From: Blautia sp.
GTDB lineage: Bacteria; Bacillota; Clostridia; Lachnospirales; Lachnospiraceae
Direction of reading: 5' to 3'
DNA length: 39,209 bases
Assembly: GCA_023667395.1 (NCBI GenBank)
Contig: JAMPAC010000001.1
Span: 550,073-589,281, forward strand
Each line of letters opens with the position of its first letter. Position 1 is the stretch's first letter. The position numbers and the translations under genes are program-made. The notes under the pieces are model-generated. The model ran no database searches. It was not told the DNA's origin and was given only the letters and a program-made list of their open reading frames with translations. Positions 31,227 through 38,846 of this stretch are shown here, piece by piece.

Positions 31227-32374
31227 TTGTACATAGGGAAAAGTTCCTTCACCGCGGTCTCCGCCTCCCGCCACGGAGCCCTGCCGGGCGCCATCTTAGG
31301 GTTCAGCCATACCACCTTTTTATATTTTTTCTTCACCAGCTTCAGCCACTCATACCCTGACAGGCCGCCGTTGGGTCCCCTGTAATTCCCGGTATCCGAG
31401 TACAGTTCCTCCGGCGCCATGGCGGCGTCCCCCACGATGATCACCTTGTAATCGCTGTCAATATTGCGGAACATCCACTCCGTGTCCACCCAGTCGCCGT
31501 TCTCGCATTCCGGGGTCTTGTACACCTTGCTGTAAATACAATTATGGAAATAATAAGTCTTCACATCCTTGTAATGATTGGACTTATGCACCGCCTGGAA
31601 CAGGTCATTAAGCAGGCTGCTGAAAGGGATCATGGTTCCGCCGGAATCCATCAAAAGCAACAGTTTCACCGCATTCTTCCTGGGCTTCTGCATGACGATC
31701 TGCAGACAGCCGCCGTTGTTGCAGGTCTTATCCACGGTTCCGTTGATATCCAGTTCCGTCTCCGGGATATCCAGCCTGCTGGAAAACTGCCGCAGCTTGC
31801 GGAACGCCAGCTGGAACTGCCTGTTGTCCAGCACCCTGTCATCCCGAAAATCCCGGTATTTCCTGGCGCCCACAACGGAAAATGCAGACTGATACCCCGT
31901 CTGCCCGCCCACACGGACGCCGCCCACATTGCCGCCCATATTACCGAAAGAGGTCTTTCCCATGGTGCCAATCCAGAAGCTGCCCCCATTATGTTCCTCG
32001 TTCTGGTCTTTCAGCCTCTGCTTAAAGGTCTCCTCCACCTGCTCCTTGTCCACCTGGATATCCTCCATCTGGTTTAAGTGGGCGCGGGCCTCCTCATGGG
32101 CAAGTTCCAGCATATCCGACTTGTCCAGCCATCGGAGCATCTCTTTTCCCACTTCCGTCTCTTTCTGAGCCGGCCGGAAGCACTCGTCAAAGGCCATATC
32201 AAATTTATCAAAATCCGTCTCGCTCTTTACCAGGATCATCCGCGCCACATAGTAAAACCGGGTCAGGGAACTGCCGCACATCCCCTTATCCAGCGCCTCC
32301 TGAAAGGTCAGCCACTCTCCCAGCGTGACCCGCAGCCCCTTTTCGCGCAAAGCCTGAAAAAATTTTATAAACAT
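31172..32374 (-). CDS. VWA-domain (CoxE-like) protein
   Basis: About 400 residues. The N-terminal helical region (1-130) is followed by a glycine-rich segment with repeated GG (135-165) and a von Willebrand A domain from about 235. Its metal site is a variant, DSGGT at 243-247, in place of DxSxS. WLNPKMAPG and LSGYEWLKLVKKKYKK follow. VWA proteins of this type pair with MoxR ATPases in chaperone-like complexes that mature metal enzymes or other complexes. The start at 32374 has GGAGG upstream. Its last residues were altered by a tandem duplication. Confidence 0.82.
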   Translation of the reverse strand: MFIKFFQALREKGLRVTLGEWLTFQEALDKGMCGSSLTRFYYVARMILVKSETDFDKFDMAFDECFRPAQKETEVGKEMLRWLDKSDMLELAHEEARAHLNQMEDIQVDKEQVEETFKQRLKDQNEEHNGGSFWIGTMGKTSFGNMGGNVGGVRVGGQTGYQSAFSVVGARKYRDFRDDRVLDNRQFQLAFRKLRQFSSRLDIPETELDINGTVDKTCNNGGCLQIVMQKPRKNAVKLLLLMDSGGTMIPFSSLLNDLFQAVHKSNHYKDVKTYYFHNCIYSKVYKTPECENGDWVDTEWMFRNIDSDYKVIIVGDAAMAPEELYSDTGNYRGPNGGLSGYEWLKLVKKKYKKVVWLNPKMAPGRAPWREAETAVKELFPMYKLTVDGLNQAMTKLMSAR

Positions 32375-32376
32375 CC

Positions 32377-32730
32377 CTAAACCTCCGGCAAAATCTGTTC
32401 GTTGAACTGAAAAGGATTCCCCAGACTGGGGGCAAACACCGATCTTCCGCTGATCCGGATCTCTTCCGTTCCCTCCGGGATGCTGACGCAATCCCCCATG
32501 CTCTTGCTGGGCAGATCATAGAGACCAAATACCTTTGCGCTCCCCTCGCCGATCAGGAAAGTCTTCTCCTCGCCGTTTTTCAGTTTCCCCAGCTTCCGGT
32601 ATTTTTCTCCATAGATCATTACCTCTTTCTTATTTTCCATATCAAAGACGGCGCTGCTGGTAATATAGATCTTGACCGTCATGAGACAGGCCGCAATGGC
32701 CTTTTCCCGGTGGATCGTCAGTCTTCTCAT
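32377..32730 (-). CDS. Conserved-looking hypothetical protein in the MoxR-VWA operon
   Basis: 117 residues, soluble, no known domain. The middle reads IYGEKYRKLGKLKNGEEKTFLIGEG, then KVFGLYDLPSKSM and IPEGTEEIRISGRSVF, giving a beta-rich look. The stop is two bases before the VWA start and the MoxR gene is 130 bp upstream, so the three appear to form one operon. The ribosome site is weak, and a later ATG (residue 31) cannot be excluded. The role is unknown. Confidence 0.65.
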   Translation of the reverse strand: MRRLTIHREKAIAACLMTVKIYITSSAVFDMENKKEVMIYGEKYRKLGKLKNGEEKTFLIGEGSAKVFGLYDLPSKSMGDCVSIPEGTEEIRISGRSVFAPSLGNPFQFNEQILPEV

Positions 32731-32861
32731 TTACAAATCCCGCTCCCTGCGTCAACGCTCATTCATATCCCGATTCAGCGGATTCAAAGTTGATTTTCCC
32801 CGGTTTCATTTCCGAAGAGATCATTCCCATCCTGAATCCATTCTGCTGTCATGAAACTATT

Positions 32862-33683
32862 TTATAAGTTTCCCTTCTCCTGCCTCACCAGTTCCAGATC
32901 CTCGTCCTTTTTCACCACCGTGCCCACGAAAGGCAGTTCCGCTTTGATCCTGTCGGCGGGAATGCCGCCGATCTGCAGCGCGTTAATCCAGTCGATCAGT
33001 TCGGAGGTGCTGGGTTTCTTGCGGATATCACGGATCGCCCTGATATTGTAAAATACCTCCATGGCGTTTTTTAGCAGGTTCGCCTCCACATCGGGAAAAT
33101 GCACCCGCACGATCTCTTCCATCAGGTTCTCGTCAGGAAAATCGATATAGTGGAAAATACAGCGGCGCAGGAACGCGTCGGGCAATTCCTTCTCCGCATT
33201 GGAAGTGATGATTACAATAGGGCGGTGCTTCGCTTTCACCGTGCTTTTTGTCTCATTGATATAAAATTCCATCTGGTCCAGTTCCCAGAGCAGGTCGTTG
33301 GGGAACTCCAGATCCGCCTTGTCTATCTCGTCGATCAAAAGGACTACCTGTTCCCCGCTGTCAAATGCCTCGCCCAGCTTTCCCAGCTTGATATAACGGG
33401 CGATGTCATCCACCCCCTCCTCGCCAAACTGGCCGTCGTAGAGACGCTGGATGGTGTCGTATACATACAGTCCCTCCTGGGCCTTGGTGGTGGATTTGAT
33501 ATTCCAGATCAGCAGCTTTTTGCCCAGAGCCTTTGCCACAGCCTCCGCCAGCATGGTCTTGCCGGTACCCGGCTCGCCCTTGATCAGAAGCGGCTTCTTA
33601 AGCGCTATGGCAATGTTCACGCTGGCCATCAGTTCCTCGCTGGCCACATATTCCCCTGTTCCCTGAAATCCCTGCAATTCCAT
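32862..33683 (-). CDS. MoxR-type AAA ATPase
   Basis: 273 residues from the ATG at 33683. Walker A GEPGTGKT (about 36-43), Walker B VVLLIDEIDKAD, sensor 1 IVIITSNAEKELPDAFLRRC with the arginine finger. These are MoxR/AAA_5 features. Such ATPases use ATP to remodel proteins together with VWA partners; here the VWA gene is 500 bp downstream in the same direction. The start is set by AGGAG nine bases upstream; the 29 upstream codons fall in repeat DNA. Confidence 0.88.
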   Translation of the reverse strand: MELQGFQGTGEYVASEELMASVNIAIALKKPLLIKGEPGTGKTMLAEAVAKALGKKLLIWNIKSTTKAQEGLYVYDTIQRLYDGQFGEEGVDDIARYIKLGKLGEAFDSGEQVVLLIDEIDKADLEFPNDLLWELDQMEFYINETKSTVKAKHRPIVIITSNAEKELPDAFLRRCIFHYIDFPDENLMEEIVRVHFPDVEANLLKNAMEVFYNIRAIRDIRKKPSTSELIDWINALQIGGIPADRIKAELPFVGTVVKKDEDLELVRQEKGNL

Positions 33684-33735
33684 AGATATATTCTCCTGCC
33701 TTTCTATTCCGGTTCCTCCTGCAGAAACCTGTTTC

Positions 33736-33843
33736 GGTCTCTCCACTCCGGCGCCCGATGTTCCGCGCATTCATTCCGAGACTGTTTTCTTGTTCCACCT
33801 CATTCCTGCGCTCCACTGCCTTGCACCCCATTTCGAGACTGTT
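33736..33843. repeat. Shorter copies of the GTCTC/GAGAC repeat
   Basis: GTCTC (33737-33741) and GAGAC (33778-33782) with CGCCC between them, then a second GAGACTGTT at 33835-33843. Sequence around the ends (TCTCCACT, TCGAGACTGTT) is shared with 19849-20078, but the inner stems are degenerate. It lies between the MoxR and metF genes. Confidence 0.6.
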
Positions 33844-33880
33844 CTTCTTGAAATTCATACAGTTTCATGTTACCATATTC

Positions 33881-33909
33881 TTGTTGTAAAATAAAGGAAT
33901 AGTTACAAT
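33881..33909 (+). promoter_or_regulatory. metF promoter
   Basis: TTGTTG (33881-33886), 17-bp spacer, TACAAT (33904-33909), about 70 bp before the metF start. Confidence 0.75.
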
Positions 33910-33981
33910 AATTTCGTGATCAATGCGACGACCACCACCGAAACCAGACTGTCACTGATCAAAATAAGGAGACGATTCACC

Positions 33982-34839
33982 ATGATAAAAGATATGTTTG
34001 AGAACAAAAAGAGTATTTCCTTTGAGGTATTCCCTCCCAAGAAAGACGGGGAATTCGATGCCGCCTTTGAAATATTGGACAAGATGGCGCTGCTAAAGCC
34101 TGACTTTATCAGCGTTACATACGGCGCTGGCGGAAGCCGTTCCGGCAAGACGGTGGAGATCGCGTCCTACATCCAGAACAAACTGAAGATCGATGCCGTA
34201 GCGCATATGACCTGCGTGGGAAATAAAAAGGAACAACTGCTCCAGGTGGCGGCGGAATTACAGAAAAACAATGTAAACCATATCCTTGCCCTCCGGGGCG
34301 ACCGCCCCAGAGATATGAGCGACGAACAGTTTGCATCAAGGGATTTCGCCCATGCAAACGATATGATGGATTTCCTGAAAGAGCACACCGACCTGCACAT
34401 GGCGGGCGCGTGCTATCCCGAAAAGCATTTTGAAAGTTTCAGCATGGAATCCGACCTGAACCATTTAAAGGAAAAGCAGGATGCAGGGGCGGAATTCTTC
34501 ATCAGCCAGCTTTTCTTCGACAATGATTTCTACTACAGCTTCCTGGAAAAAGCCGCGAAAAAGGGAATTACAATCCCCATCTGCGCCGGAATCATGCCCA
34601 TCACCACCGCAAAGCAGATTGGCACCACGGTGACGCTCTCCGGCTCCACCATTCCCAAGGCGCTGGCGGATATCTTTGCCGCCTATGGGGACAACCCGGA
34701 GGAGATGCGCAAGGCAGGGATCGACTTTGCCATCCGCCAGATCCGCGACCTGCAGGAAAACGGCGTAAACGATATCCACATCTATACCATGAATAAGCCC
34801 AAAATGGCGGCTGAGATCATGGAAGCGATTTACCGATAA
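33982..34839 (+). CDS. metF: Methylenetetrahydrofolate reductase
   Basis: 285 residues, normal for the short bacterial type. It is a FAD enzyme making 5-methyltetrahydrofolate for methionine synthesis or the acetyl-CoA pathway. Family motifs: SFEVFPPKK, DFISVTYGAGGS, ALRGDRPRDM, AGACYPEKHFES and DAGAEFFISQLFFDNDFY. The start at 33982 has AAGGAG ten bases upstream; the 22 upstream codons are not family-like. It stands alone on the + strand, with its own promoter and a hairpin after it. Confidence 0.95.
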   Translation: MIKDMFENKKSISFEVFPPKKDGEFDAAFEILDKMALLKPDFISVTYGAGGSRSGKTVEIASYIQNKLKIDAVAHMTCVGNKKEQLLQVAAELQKNNVNHILALRGDRPRDMSDEQFASRDFAHANDMMDFLKEHTDLHMAGACYPEKHFESFSMESDLNHLKEKQDAGAEFFISQLFFDNDFYYSFLEKAAKKGITIPICAGIMPITTAKQIGTTVTLSGSTIPKALADIFAAYGDNPEEMRKAGIDFAIRQIRDLQENGVNDIHIYTMNKPKMAAEIMEAIYR

Positions 34840-34904
34840 GGCTGCATCCGTTTGCCTTTCCAAGATGCATCACAGAATCAAAACACAGATTTATGACCTC
34901 AATG

Positions 34905-34947
34905 ACAGATCACCAGCCATCCGTTTGATCGATGGCTGGTGATCTGT
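34905..34947. terminator. Perfect 17-bp hairpin between metF and sleL
   Basis: ACAGATCACCAGCCATC (34905-34921) and its exact complement (34931-34947) with a nine-base loop. No T run follows on either strand, but its place between convergent genes suggests a two-way terminator. Confidence 0.6.
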
Positions 34948-35081
34948 TGACTCATTTCATCCTTAAATAATGACTTTCCTCTGTACAGCTTCCTACTCCA
35001 GCTTAAACTTCGCCGTGATCACTTCAAGTTCTTTCACCGACTGCTTGCTCCCGTTCAGTCTCTCATAACTTTCCATGATGC

Positions 35082-36218
35082 TTATTTCAGGATATAAAAC
35101 TGGCTGTAAAGCAGCAGCCAGTTTGCCCGGAACCACTGCATGATCTGCCAGTAGCCGCAGCCCCGCAGGCCGTATGTTCTGATCAGGTTGAACTTCTCCT
35201 GCAGGCTCCGCACGTCCTCAAACCACACCTCATGCTCCGTTCCGTTTTCTGTGTATTTAAAATAGGGGCTCTGGGCTACCGGGTCAAACAGGATCTCCGC
35301 CCCCTGCTCCACCGCAATCCGCACCGCCCCTACGTTGCTGACGGTAGTCGCCGCCGTGACACCCCGCTCATAGGGCAGGGGCCAGTCGTAGCCGTAATTG
35401 GGAATCCCCAGATCGATCTTCTCCCTGGGAATCTGGGTCAGCGCGTACTCCACCACCCTGCGCACCTGGTTGACGGGCGCCACCGCCATGGGCGGCCCGT
35501 AGGTATAGCCCCATTCATAAGTCATCAGGAGCACATGATCCGCCGCCTCCCCCAGCGCCCGGTAATCCTTTCCCTCATATAGCAGTCCCGCCTGATCCGA
35601 TGACGTTTTCGGCGCCAACGCCACGGAAGTATGATATCCCGCGTTCCGCATGGCCTCCGCCGCCTGACGCACAAAGGCGGAGAAAGCGTCCCTGTCCTCC
35701 GCCAGGATATATTCAAAGTCGATATCCAGCCCCTGATACCCTTTCTCAGCCATGAGCGCCAGCAGGTTCTGGATCAGGCTGTCCCGGTAAGCGTCATTGT
35801 TGACCACGGAATGTATCAGTTGGTTATTAAAATTACCGTCGGGACCAAAGGGCGTCAGGGTGAGAACAGGCTGCGTCCCAAACCGGAGCGCCTCCCGGAT
35901 CATCCATTCGTCATCCCCATAGGAGGGCGGGATCAGCTCCCCTTCCATGGTGAACCCATAAGAAAAAACGGGAAGTTCCGACAGATAGGGAAGCGTCTGC
36001 TCCAGCACCGCCGCGTTGATAAAGGGATAGGCATATCCGCTGACCGATATGGCCCTGCCCGCATTCCGCACATTGTCGTTCACCAAAAGGGCTTGCCCAA
36101 CGGCAAGCCCATAAGGATATTCCAGCTGATTGTCATAAATGATCTGTTCCGCGCCCACTCCGGTACTGTCCGCGATCCTGTCCACCGTATCGCCCGGCTT
36201 TACCACATAAATCTCCAT
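35082..36218 (-). CDS. sleL: Spore cortex-lytic glycosidase, SleL-like (LysM + GH18)
   Basis: 378 residues. One LysM peptidoglycan-binding repeat (about 2-47, YVVKPGDTVDRIA) is followed by a glycoside hydrolase 18 domain. The catalytic motif GLDIDFEY is at about 163-170 with Glu169 as proton donor, and MTYEWGYTYGPPMAVAP follows. There is no signal peptide, as expected of proteins packed into the spore coat. SleL/YaaH enzymes degrade cortex fragments at germination. The usual two LysM repeats are reduced to one. AGGAG precedes the ATG and a sigma-E promoter lies upstream. Confidence 0.88.
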   Translation of the reverse strand: MEIYVVKPGDTVDRIADSTGVGAEQIIYDNQLEYPYGLAVGQALLVNDNVRNAGRAISVSGYAYPFINAAVLEQTLPYLSELPVFSYGFTMEGELIPPSYGDDEWMIREALRFGTQPVLTLTPFGPDGNFNNQLIHSVVNNDAYRDSLIQNLLALMAEKGYQGLDIDFEYILAEDRDAFSAFVRQAAEAMRNAGYHTSVALAPKTSSDQAGLLYEGKDYRALGEAADHVLLMTYEWGYTYGPPMAVAPVNQVRRVVEYALTQIPREKIDLGIPNYGYDWPLPYERGVTAATTVSNVGAVRIAVEQGAEILFDPVAQSPYFKYTENGTEHEVWFEDVRSLQEKFNLIRTYGLRGCGYWQIMQWFRANWLLLYSQFYILK

Positions 36219-36246
36219 AACAGGTCTCCTGAAAGAACTTTACTTC

Positions 36247-36275
36247 AATCTATGACGCTGGTCTGAGCCATATTC
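36247..36275 (-). promoter_or_regulatory. Probable sigma-E promoter of the SleL-like gene
   Basis: GAATATG (36275 to 36269), 14-bp spacer, CATAGATT (36254 to 36247) on the minus strand, about 30 bp before the start. This fits the sigma-E pattern at six of seven positions in the -35, in line with the spore role. Confidence 0.5.
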
Positions 36276-36326
36276 CTGAACAGGCATCCTTATTTTCCAC
36301 GCTGGCTCCGCATTTTCGCGCCTTTA

Positions 36327-36474
36327 TCCGATTTCATCGGACATTTGCCCATTAATGACGCACGAAAAACAAATGCCGGCTCCGCGGCCACTCGACCCTG
36401 CACTTACCATATTGCTGCAAGTCCCGGGCAGAGACCCGAAAAATCAGAGATTTTTCAAGAATGCAACGCATTCT
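36327..36474. repeat. Cluster of small hairpins between sleL and nth
   Basis: Perfect stems TCCGAT/ATCGGA (36327-36341), GAAAAATC/GATTTTTC (36438-36456) and AGAATGC/GCATTCT (36458-36474), each with a three-base loop. They lie in a 270-bp gap without a gene, just after the nth stop on the minus strand. They may be processing or termination structures or a dispersed repeat. Confidence 0.55.
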
Positions 36475-36490
36475 TTGTTGCTCTCGCTCG

Positions 36491-37126
36491 TCAAATTCCA
36501 ACTTTCTTACAGATATCCTGCAAACAACATTTGTCGCAATAGGGATGGGTTCTGGCGGTGCACACCGCCCTTCCGTGATCCACCAGACGGTGGCAGAAAT
36601 CGCTGCCTTCCTTCGGGGGAATGATCTTCCAGAGTTCCTTTTCCACTTTCGCAGGCTCCCTGATGCCGTCCACAAGCCCCATGCGGTTCACCAGACGGAT
36701 ACAGTGGGTGTCCGTCACAATGGCGGGTTTCCCGAACACATCCCCCATGATCAGGTTGGCGCTCTTTCTGCCCACCCCGGGCAGGGCAAGCAGCTTGTCA
36801 AAGTCATCCGGAACCTTTCCGCCGTATTCGTCCCGGAGCATCTTCATGCAGGCACCGATATCCCTGGCCTTGCTGTGTCCCAACCCACAGGGGCGGACAA
36901 TTTTCTCGATCTCTTCCACGGTCGCTTCCGCCAGCGCATTGACATCGGGAAATACTTTATACAGTTCTTCCACCACCACATTCACACGGGCATCCGTACA
37001 CTGCGCCGCCAGCCGCACGCTGACCAGAAGCTTCCACGCCTGGTCATAGTCCAGGGTGCAGTCCGAGTCAGGATATTCCTTTTTTAATCTCTCGATGATC
37101 TCCAGGGCACGCTGTTTCTTTGTCAT
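36491..37126 (-). CDS. nth: Endonuclease III (DNA glycosylase/AP lyase)
   Basis: 211 residues. It removes oxidised pyrimidines from DNA and nicks the abasic site. The helix-hairpin-helix LPGVGRKSA holds the catalytic Lys (121), and the catalytic Asp is in VTDTHC (139). Four Cys near the end (CTARTHPYC, DKCC, LQDIC) bind a 4Fe-4S cluster; the first spacing is seven residues, not the six of E. coli. The ATG at 37126 has GGAGAGG upstream and is preferred to a TTG five codons earlier. Confidence 0.94.
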   Translation of the reverse strand: MTKKQRALEIIERLKKEYPDSDCTLDYDQAWKLLVSVRLAAQCTDARVNVVVEELYKVFPDVNALAEATVEEIEKIVRPCGLGHSKARDIGACMKMLRDEYGGKVPDDFDKLLALPGVGRKSANLIMGDVFGKPAIVTDTHCIRLVNRMGLVDGIREPAKVEKELWKIIPPKEGSDFCHRLVDHGRAVCTARTHPYCDKCCLQDICKKVGI

Positions 37127-37145
37127 CTGTATCCTCTCCAAGTCA

Positions 37146-37901
37146 TTAAAATTTATCGTAAAACGCCTTTAAATTGCCGTCTTTCCCCTCAGGGACCGCA
37201 AAGATGACCCTTTTGAAGCATCGGTGCGTCGTCTGCAGGTATTCCCTGAAAATGCCTGCCACTTCCCCGGCATCCTGTCCGAACACACCGCAGCCAAAGG
37301 CTCCCAGGATCAGGATATCCACCCGATTCTCCCCGGCGATGTCCAGCACGAACCTGATCCGGGATCTCAGCGCTTTCGTATTCTCCCCACCGGAAACATT
37401 CCGATACTTTCCTGCCGCCGACTTATTGGGAGCGGCGCAGGTGATCACATCGCAGGGAACACATCTGCCGTCCCTGCTGAAAATGACGCCAGGAGAATAC
37501 AATCCCCTGTTCAGATATAACGAATGATTCCTGTTCCTGATATTCCATTCATAAAAGGTATCCTGAAACTGTGACAGTACATTATACAGAAACGATTCAT
37601 GGCATAAACATTCTTCCTGCGCCCTGCTCCCGTTTATGAACCCGCCGCCGGGATTCTTGTAGGAGGCAAAATTCAAAACCGCCATCCGCTCCTGTCCATC
37701 CGCGTATTTCATGACGGCGGACACGCTGTCCAGCGGCTCCACCACAAAATCCGTATCACAGACATTATGATTCTGACTTACAAAATCCGTGTCATAAACC
37801 GTTGTATTCCTGACTGATTCGGCTATCCCATCCCCAAAGGATTCCTGCATCTTCTTTGTGTGATTCCTGGCCTGCTCCGCCCGTTGTTCTTTCATTGACA
37901 T
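37146..37901 (-). CDS. Microbial PARG-type macrodomain protein (TIGR02452)
   Basis: About 251 residues. PARG-like glycohydrolases remove ADP-ribose from proteins or other targets. The signature loop NPGGGFINGSRAQEECLCHES holds the Glu-Glu pair of the catalytic motif. The pocket parts ITCAAPN and LGAFGCGVFG follow in the usual order. The helical N-terminus has HTKKMQESFGDG. The ATG at 37901 has GGGAGG seven bases upstream. It ends 20 bp before the nth start. The gene is downstream of a probable T-box leader, which is unusual for this function. Confidence 0.85.
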   Translation of the reverse strand: MSMKEQRAEQARNHTKKMQESFGDGIAESVRNTTVYDTDFVSQNHNVCDTDFVVEPLDSVSAVMKYADGQERMAVLNFASYKNPGGGFINGSRAQEECLCHESFLYNVLSQFQDTFYEWNIRNRNHSLYLNRGLYSPGVIFSRDGRCVPCDVITCAAPNKSAAGKYRNVSGGENTKALRSRIRFVLDIAGENRVDILILGAFGCGVFGQDAGEVAGIFREYLQTTHRCFKRVIFAVPEGKDGNLKAFYDKF

Positions 37902-38074
37902 ATTCATTCCTCCCTTGCCGGTCAATTATCTGCTCAAATCAAATACAGTCTAACACATTCCTGCCATGATTCCAAGAAGTTTTCTCCTGTGTGAGACTTA
38001 GAGTTCATCCATTGAAAATGTTCTCTGTTCCATGTTTTCCCATCCTTTCCCTGCTCTATACTGTTTTTTGTACT

Positions 38075-38113
38075 AAAAAAGCCCCGGGCATATTCTAAAT
38101 ATGCCCAGGGCGA
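38075..38113 (-). terminator. Terminator of the T-box-like leader
   Basis: GCCC-GGGCATATT and AATATGCCC-GGGC pair around a CTA loop, followed on the minus strand by TTTTTT. It is a very stable stem with a clean T run. Confidence 0.9.
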
Positions 38114-38290
38114 ATTCACTTCTGCGGTTCCGCCTGATTCCAGATATGGGGTCTGCTCTCTCATGGTACGGACCTGATGATCTTACACCATGATCACAAA
38201 CCGATCATAGTATGAATGGCCATCCGCCCTCTCTCTGAAATCAAAACTGCATGTACTCCTTCTCTTCTCTGCATTTATTTGTATGGATTT
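38078..38290 (-). ncRNA. Probable T-box leader RNA
   Basis: About 210 nt from a consensus promoter to a strong terminator. On the minus strand, features in order are AGAGAAGGAGTACATG, AGAGAGAGGGCGGATGG, a hairpin TGATC/GATCA with loop ATGGTGTAA, GTCCGTACC, and AGGCGGAACCGCAG (38135 to 38122), close to the T-box consensus AGGGTGGAACCGCG, just before the terminator. This is the T-box layout for sensing an uncharged tRNA. The bulge reads CGG where UGG is expected. The amino acid cannot be read. A short frame (MEQRTFSMDEL) and then the PARG-like gene follow, with no synthetase. Confidence 0.55.
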
Positions 38291-38296
38291 TGTGAC

Positions 38297-38325
38297 AGTA
38301 TATACAATCCGGTTTTTTCTGTCAA
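38297..38325 (-). promoter_or_regulatory. Promoter of the T-box-like leader
   Basis: TTGACA (38325 to 38320), 17-bp spacer, TATACT (38302 to 38297) on the minus strand, near consensus. It starts right after the isochorismatase stop. Confidence 0.88.
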
Positions 38326-38333
38326 GCGTCCGT

Positions 38334-38834
38334 TTATAAAATATTGACCTGACACATTCTCATAGTGGTCAGCGCGGCCTCATGGCTCTCAGGGGTCACT
38401 CCCGCACAGCAGGACGCGTCCACGCTTACATTAATCTCCGGATAGAGAGCCTTAATGATCAGCGCATTGGAAACCACACAGATGTCCGTGCACAACCCCA
38501 CAATCTCCACTTCCTCCAGATGATAATCCCGCCAGCCCAGGTATCCGAAGCTGGGTTTGTTGACATAGATTGCTCCCGGCGCTTCCAGCCCGTCCGCAAT
38601 TTTCCAGCCCTCCGTCCCCTCTATGCAGTGCTCCACCGGAAGATGCCTGCCCTCGTTTGTCTCCAGGTAATCCTTCTGGTGGGTGTCCCTGGTAAAGATG
38701 ATCTCATCCCCCGCTTCCCTGTATTGCGCGATCTTTTTCCTCACATTTTCCACGATGGCTTCCGCCTCTTTCGTCCCCAGGGAACCGTCAATGAAGTCTT
38801 TCTGCATGTCAACTACGATCAGTGTCTTTTTCAT
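38334..38834 (-). CDS. Isochorismatase-family cysteine hydrolase, nicotinamidase-like
   Basis: 166 residues. The catalytic triad is Asp9 (VVDMQKDF), Lys93 (VNKPSF) and Cys119 (GLCTDICVVSNAL). Metal ligands are probably Asp50 and His52 (TRDTHQKDY) and His69 (LPVEHC), as in nicotinamidases. The likely reaction is nicotinamide to nicotinate for NAD salvage, though related hydrolases act on other amides. Proteins of this short type are common in clostridia. The coiled-coil gene ends 13 bp upstream, so they may share a transcript. Confidence 0.85.
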   Translation of the reverse strand: MKKTLIVVDMQKDFIDGSLGTKEAEAIVENVRKKIAQYREAGDEIIFTRDTHQKDYLETNEGRHLPVEHCIEGTEGWKIADGLEAPGAIYVNKPSFGYLGWRDYHLEEVEIVGLCTDICVVSNALIIKALYPEINVSVDASCCAGVTPESHEAALTTMRMCQVNIL

Positions 38835-38846
38835 CCTGATACCATC

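Noticed and set aside
33598-33858. 86-codon frame across the start of the MoxR gene
   Set aside because: It is produced by the GTCTC/GAGAC repeat and the out-of-frame start of the MoxR gene.
34993-35076. 27-codon minus-strand frame just after the SleL-like gene
   Set aside because: It starts five bases after the stop but has no ribosome site or recognisable content; may be a remnant but cannot be supported.
37934-38164. 76-codon frame through the T-box-like leader
   Set aside because: It runs across the terminator hairpin and lacks any family features; the region reads better as a non-coding leader.
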